Below are positions 60,117-64,000 of a stretch of DNA of 64,000 nt, piece after piece (the first letter of the stretch is position 1; the number at the start of each line of letters is the position of its first letter). Made by a program: the position numbers and the translations under genes. The notes beneath the pieces are model-generated. The model saw nothing but the letters and a program-made list of their open reading frames with translations, was not told the DNA's origin and searched no databases. The stretch spans positions 620,001-684,000 of the forward strand of contig CANLQO010000002.1 of the NCBI GenBank assembly GCA_947493335.1. Reading direction: 5' to 3'. The DNA is from an uncultured Paracoccaceae bacterium (GTDB lineage Bacteria > Pseudomonadota > Alphaproteobacteria > Rhodobacterales > Rhodobacteraceae).

Positions 60117-61046
60117 ATGGCTGAATATCAAAACATTTTCACCCAGGTTCAGGTCCAGGGACCCGCCGAAATGGGGATGGACGCGGCTGATGGCTCTGCC
60201 ATCGAACGCGGCACGACCACGGGCTTTTCCAAGCTGGCGGGCATCTTTGGCAATGCCCAGCTTGGGCCGGTCTATCTGGGCACATTCGGGCTGATCTCGC
60301 TTGCGACGGGCCTTGTCTGGTTCGTCATGGTGGGGCTCTCGTTCTGGGCGCAGGCCGACTATAATCCGGCGATCTTCATGCGTGACCTCTTCTGGTTCTC
60401 GCTTGATCCACCCTCGCCTGGCTACGGCCTGTCGATGCCGCCCATGGATGATGGCGGATACTTCATGATCGCCAGCTTCTTCTTGCTGATCTCGGTCATG
60501 ACCTGGTGGGTGCGTACCTACCTGCGTGCCGAGGCATTGGGCATGGGCAAACATGTGGCATGGGCATTCGCCTCTGCGATCTGGCTGTTCCTTGTGCTGG
60601 GCTTCTTCCGCCCGATCCTGATCGGCGACTGGTCCGAGATGGTGCCATATGGCGTCTTCTCTCACCTCGACTGGACGAACCTCTTCTCCATCACTCACGG
60701 CAACCTGTTCTACAACCCGTTCCACGCGCTCTCTATTGCCTTCCTCTATGGCTCGGCGCTGCTTTTTGCGATGCACGGTGCGACCATTCTGGCGGTCAGC
60801 CGCTTCGGCGGTGAGCGTGAGATTGAACAGATCGTCGACCGGGGTACGGCCACCGAACGTGCGGCACTTTTCTGGCGCTGGACCATGGGCTTCAACGCCA
60901 CGATGGAAGGTATCCACCGCTGGGCGTGGTGGTTTGCGGTGCTGACAACGCTGACAGGCGGCATCGGAATCCTGCTGACCGGCACGGTTGTCGACAACTG
61001 GTACGTCTGGGCGCAAGACCACGGCTTTGCCCCAACCGACCGCTGA
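60117..61046 (+). CDS. pufM: Photosynthetic reaction centre subunit M
   Basis: A 309-aa five-helix partner of PufL. It starts [39 protein letters not shown] contains the special-pair histidine, and [20 protein letters not shown] with [10 protein letters not shown] the iron and QA side. Length is that of pufM in Rhodobacter-type species. It lies 14 bp after pufL with GGAGGA before the start. Confidence 0.97.
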   Translation: MAEYQNIFTQVQVQGPAEMGMDAADGSAIERGTTTGFSKLAGIFGNAQLGPVYLGTFGLISLATGLVWFVMVGLSFWAQADYNPAIFMRDLFWFSLDPPSPGYGLSMPPMDDGGYFMIASFFLLISVMTWWVRTYLRAEALGMGKHVAWAFASAIWLFLVLGFFRPILIGDWSEMVPYGVFSHLDWTNLFSITHGNLFYNPFHALSIAFLYGSALLFAMHGATILAVSRFGGEREIEQIVDRGTATERAALFWRWTMGFNATMEGIHRWAWWFAVLTTLTGGIGILLTGTVVDNWYVWAQDHGFAPTDR

Positions 61047-61062
61047 TGAAAGGACCAAGGAC

Positions 61063-61299
61063 ATGAGTGACGATAAAATCAACATCCTCGGCCATACAGA
61101 GCGGACGCGTCTGACGGCGGACATCACCTATCTGATGCTGAAGGGCGCGGGCTATGCCGCCATCTTCTGCCTCGCGATCTGGCTGGTGATTGCCGTTATC
61201 GCCGGGATCGGGCGGGCGCTGCCCCCCGAAAGCCGCGATGCACAGGACCCAACACCGTGGTCCGCGCTGACGATCGTGGCCGAGGATCACATCGTCTGA
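61063..61299 (+). CDS. pufX: PufX-like reaction-centre/LH1 core protein
   Basis: A 78-aa protein in the place of pufC. A short acidic N-terminus (MSDDKINILGHTERTR) precedes one transmembrane helix; the pattern LMLKGAGYAAIFCLAIWL and IGRALPPES mirrors Rhodobacter PufX (MMKGAGWA..., GRMLPIQ). PufX opens the LH1 ring for quinone exchange and aids dimer formation. The start ATG 61063 follows AAGGAC. Identification rests on position, size and this motif; overall PufX sequences vary greatly. Confidence 0.82.
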   Translation: MSDDKINILGHTERTRLTADITYLMLKGAGYAAIFCLAIWLVIAVIAGIGRALPPESRDAQDPTPWSALTIVAEDHIV

Positions 61300-61425
61300 C
61301 TCCATTGGCGCGGGCAGTGTGCGACGCTGCCCCTGCCATCAGCCATCGGGCCACCCTCCCTGGTGGGTCCGATATGGGGGAGGGCCCCGGCCAAACCCCT
61401 GTTCCCTTCCTGTTGGCTACAGGAA

Positions 61426-61469
61426 CGCGCGTCGCAACATAGGGTCCCCCCTGGGTTGCGGCGCGTTTT
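61426..61469 (+). terminator. Terminator of the puf operon
   Basis: CGCGC-GT-CGCAAC (61426-61438) pairs with GTTGCG-GCGCG (61455-61465) with a 2-nt bulge, then TTTT. It lies 127 bp after pufX and 24 bp before the dxs start. Confidence 0.78.
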
Positions 61470-61492
61470 GCTTTTGACTGGCGGAGGCTGCC

Positions 61493-63406
61493 ATGATCCC
61501 GACCCCAACCCTTGACCGCGTGCATTATCCGGCTGACCTGCGGGCGATGTCGGACGCAGAACTGGCGCGCGTGGCGGATGAATTGCGGGCCGAAGTGATC
61601 GACGCCGTCTCTGCCACGGGCGGGCACCTTGGGTCGTCCCTCGGCGTTGTCGAACTCGCCGTTGCCATCCACGCGGTCTTTGACACGCCGCGCGACAAAC
61701 TGGTCTGGGACGTGGGCCACCAATGCTACCCGCACAAGGTGCTGACCGGTCGTCGCGACCGGATGCGCACCCTGCGGCAGGAAGGCGGGCTATCGGGATT
61801 CACCAAACGCGCCGAAAGCACTTATGACCCCTTTGGCGCTGCCCATTCTTCAACCTCCATTTCCGCCGCGCTTGGCTTCACCGTGGGTCGGGACGAAGGC
61901 ATGGACACTGGCGATGCCATCGCGGTGATCGGTGACGGCTCGATCTCTGCCGGCATGGCTTACGAGGCGCTCAATAATGCGGGCCACGAAGGTCGCCGGA
62001 TGTTCGTGGTCCTGAACGATAATGAGATGTCCATCGCCCCGCCAGTTGGTGCAATGTCGAAGTATCTCTCCAGCCTCTACGCCTCGCCCTTGGGCGAGAT
62101 GCAGAAGATGGCCGAGGGATTTGAGGCCGCCTTGCCCGGCCCCCTGCGTGACCATGCCCGCCGCGCGCGACAGTTGGTCACCGGGGCAGCACCCGGCAAC
62201 TCCGGCACGCTGTTTGAGGAGTTGGGATTCTCTTATGTCGGCCCCATCGACGGCCACGATATGAACCAGCTTTTGCCGGTTCTGCGCGCGGCCCGCACCC
62301 GTGCCACCGGCCCTGTTCTGATCCACGTCTGCACCACCAAGGGCAAGGGCTTTGCCCCGGCCGAAGGGGCCGCTGATAAAGGGCACGGTGTTGGCAAATT
62401 CGATCCCGTGACGGGCGAACAGCCCAAGAAGCGCCCCAACGCCCCCAGCTATACCAAGGTGTTTGGCGAGGCGCTGACACAAGAGGCGGCAGAGGATCCC
62501 GCCATCGTCGCCGTCACCGCCGCGATGCCATCCGGCACCGGTGTCGACATCATGGCCAAACGGTTTGCCAGCCGCGTCTATGACGTCGGTATCGCGGAAC
62601 AGCATGGCGTGACATTCGCCGCTGGCATGGCCGCTTCCGGCCTCAAACCCTTTTGCGCGATTTACTCGACTTTCCTGCAACGCGGTTACGATCAGATCGT
62701 GCATGATGTCGCCCTGCAAAACCTGCCCGTCCGTTTCGCAATCGACCGGGCAGGGCTCGTTGGCGCCGACGGCCCGACCCATGCCGGGGCTTTTGACATC
62801 GGCTATCTGTCGGCCCTGCCCAACATGGTGGTGATGGCCGCCAGCGATGAGGCAGAGCTGATGCACATGGTCCGCACAGCCGCCGCCTATGACACCGGCC
62901 CAATCGCCTTTCGGTATCCACGCGGCGAGGGCGAGGGCGTCACCCTGCCTGAGAGGGGCGAAGTGATCCAGATTGGCAAAGGCCGGATCGTGCAAGAGGG
63001 ATCGGACATCGCGCTCTTGTCCTTTGGCGCGCACTTGGGCGAATGCCGCAAGGCGGCTGATCTGATGGAGGCGCACGGCATCGACGTCACCATCGCCGAC
63101 GCCCGTTTCGCCAAGCCGCTCGACCGCGATCTGCTGCGCCGGTTGGTCCGCAACCACCGTGCGGTGATTACGGTTGAACAAGGCTCGCAAGGTGGCTTTG
63201 GCGCGATGGTGCTTCATGATCTGGCCAATGACGGCCTTTTGGATGGCCGCTGCCAGATCCGCACGATGACACTGCCGGATCGCTTCATTGACCACGCCGC
63301 GCCTGACGCGATGTACGCCGAGGCGGGGTTGACCGCCACCGACATCGCCGCAACCGCGCTGCAGGCCGCCGGCGTGGACATGACAAAGATCAAAGGTCTG
63401 GTCTGA
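61493..63406 (+). CDS. dxs: 1-deoxy-D-xylulose-5-phosphate synthase, photosynthesis-cluster copy
   Basis: A 637-aa ThDP enzyme, a paralogue of the copy at 14941. [57 protein letters not shown] and [11 protein letters not shown] are all intact. It probably supplies extra IPP/DMAPP for carotenoids and bacteriochlorophyll. GGAGG lies 5-9 nt before the start. The terminator upstream means it likely has its own promoter or reads through from puf. Confidence 0.95.
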   Translation: MIPTPTLDRVHYPADLRAMSDAELARVADELRAEVIDAVSATGGHLGSSLGVVELAVAIHAVFDTPRDKLVWDVGHQCYPHKVLTGRRDRMRTLRQEGGLSGFTKRAESTYDPFGAAHSSTSISAALGFTVGRDEGMDTGDAIAVIGDGSISAGMAYEALNNAGHEGRRMFVVLNDNEMSIAPPVGAMSKYLSSLYASPLGEMQKMAEGFEAALPGPLRDHARRARQLVTGAAPGNSGTLFEELGFSYVGPIDGHDMNQLLPVLRAARTRATGPVLIHVCTTKGKGFAPAEGAADKGHGVGKFDPVTGEQPKKRPNAPSYTKVFGEALTQEAAEDPAIVAVTAAMPSGTGVDIMAKRFASRVYDVGIAEQHGVTFAAGMAASGLKPFCAIYSTFLQRGYDQIVHDVALQNLPVRFAIDRAGLVGADGPTHAGAFDIGYLSALPNMVVMAASDEAELMHMVRTAAAYDTGPIAFRYPRGEGEGVTLPERGEVIQIGKGRIVQEGSDIALLSFGAHLGECRKAADLMEAHGIDVTIADARFAKPLDRDLLRRLVRNHRAVITVEQGSQGGFGAMVLHDLANDGLLDGRCQIRTMTLPDRFIDHAAPDAMYAEAGLTATDIAATALQAAGVDMTKIKGLV

Positions 63407-63411
63407 GTGGC

Positions 63412-63813
63412 CTACTTGCGACAGCCGCGATAGCCGTCTCCGTCAGCATGATCGACGGCAATATAGGCGATCCGCCCGCCGCTGCCGCAGATGAAGACCC
63501 GCACCTGCGTGCCCACGCCTGACCCTTCCCAATAGGTGCCGTCCGGCCCATTGGCGAAAAGTTGTGGGATCTGCGCCCGACGTGCCCTGTCGCCAAAGAA
63601 CGGATCATTGTGATCATCCAGACCAGCCCGGCCAAAGCGGTGAAAGTTCGCTCGGTCCTGTTGCAACATCTGGCCAAAGCTGGACAGCGGCGCACCCGAG
63701 GAATTGCGCGTGTCTTGTGGATCAATGGTGGTGAAATAGGCACCCATCTCTTGCGCTGTTGAGGTCGAAGCGCTCAGGGCCACCGCGCAAGAAACTGCCG
63801 TAAGAATTCTCAT
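63412..63813 (-). CDS. Secreted hypothetical protein, 133 aa
   Basis: The start at 63813 (MRILTAVSCAVALSASTSTA) is chosen because it gives a signal peptide and is preceded by GGAGG at a good distance; an upstream frame extension has no support. The mature part, ~110 aa, has two cysteines near the end (FICGSGG, YRGCRK) that may form a disulfide. I do not recognise the family. It is convergent with dxs (5 bp apart). Confidence 0.6.
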   Translation of the reverse strand: MRILTAVSCAVALSASTSTAQEMGAYFTTIDPQDTRNSSGAPLSSFGQMLQQDRANFHRFGRAGLDDHNDPFFGDRARRAQIPQLFANGPDGTYWEGSGVGTQVRVFICGSGGRIAYIAVDHADGDGYRGCRK

Positions 63814-64000
63814 AACAAAGCCTCCGAAAAACAAACAAGCCAACGACCAGCCCAATAACAGCCGGTTTCCGCAATATGCCATATTCGGCACGTCCACCAA
63901 AGGTCCGCCGTGCAGTTAACGACCGTTGAGGCTTGCGTATGCACGGTTTGTGTATGATTTGCGGATCGGATGTGTATGGAAAGAGGATAGCACTTTTACC
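63814..64000. other. Right-end noncoding interval
   Basis: This stretch carries the ribosome-binding site and probably the promoter of the secreted protein gene and runs off the window. I see no gene, repeat or TGT-N12-ACA site in it. Confidence 0.4.

Noticed and set aside
61047-61492. Search for a pufC (tetraheme cytochrome) after pufM
   Set aside because: No heme motifs CxxCH in any frame of the interval; only the 78-aa PufX-like gene and a terminator.
1-64000. tRNA, rRNA, CRISPR, IS or phage genes
   Set aside because: I saw no cloverleaf-like segments, spaced direct repeats, transposase motifs or integrase genes; a tRNAscan or IS search would be needed to exclude them fully.

Overview
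The window comes from an alphaproteobacterium of the Rhodobacteraceae (Roseobacter group), probably an aerobic anoxygenic phototroph. The evidence is GC-rich DNA with strong third-position G/C, a photosynthesis gene cluster in the Rhodobacter order (crtCD, crtEF-bchCXY-bchZ-pufQBALMX-dxs), tandem PpsR/CrtJ-type operators TGT-N12-ACA, a petP/petR-like regulator pair, and an xseB-ispA-dxs isoprenoid cluster. A PufX-like gene in place of pufC suggests a Loktanella/Yoonia- or Rhodobacter-like lineage; this is inference.

Layout. 0-9.5 kb: the 3' end of gltB, a Hint-domain protein, mtgA, a GST, queG, a PQQ-type sugar dehydrogenase, an App1-like phosphatase, an EamA transporter and two small ORFs. 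9.5-21 kb: a DUF4274-like membrane protein, ilvE, petP-petR, an HDAC-like deacetylase, xseB-ispA-dxs, a homocysteine methyltransferase, a bacterial voltage-gated sodium channel, and a few membrane, SDR and methyltransferase genes. 21-27 kb (minus strand): a CoA-linked catabolic run of class II aldolase, sterol-desaturase-like hydroxylase, acyl-CoA dehydrogenase, ADP-forming acyl-CoA synthetase and a very CaiD-like hydratase, which fits carnitine or gamma-butyrobetaine use. 27-30 kb: a sugar-acid dehydratase and an aldose 1-dehydrogenase (arabinose/galactose oxidation).

30-42 kb: a reductive pyrimidine (uracil/dihydropyrimidine) degradation locus: preT, a VOC protein, preA, a desaturase, divergent rutR, an M20 carbamoyl-amidohydrolase, a small lipoprotein, dihydropyrimidinase, a small membrane protein and a complete ABC importer. 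A perfect RutR palindrome (TTGACCAATTGGTCAA) lies in front of the amidohydrolase and a degenerate one in front of preT. 42-48.7 kb: a lone HyuA-type hydantoinase/oxoprolinase and a ynjF-ynjB-ynjC-ynjD type set (CDP-alcohol phosphatidyltransferase plus ABC importer).

48.7-63.4 kb: part of the photosynthesis cluster. CrtE, CrtF, CrtD and CrtC make spheroidene-type carotenoids; BchC and BchXYZ (chlorophyllide reductase) make bacteriochlorophyll; PufBA are LH1, PufLM the reaction centre, PufQ and PufX accessory proteins; a second dxs supplies isoprenoid precursors. Intercistronic hairpins lie before pufB, between pufA and pufL and between bchY and bchZ, and a terminator follows pufX. A 49-codon ORF fits exactly between bchX and bchY, overlapping both. 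A family of hairpin-rich intergenic elements ending in AAGTATTTT..ACCAGAAGAA (four copies), or in a variant CATATTT..TTCAAAAGAAAGA (two copies), recurs through the window. I saw no tRNA, rRNA, CRISPR array, insertion sequence or phage gene, and no gap between genes longer than 300 bp.
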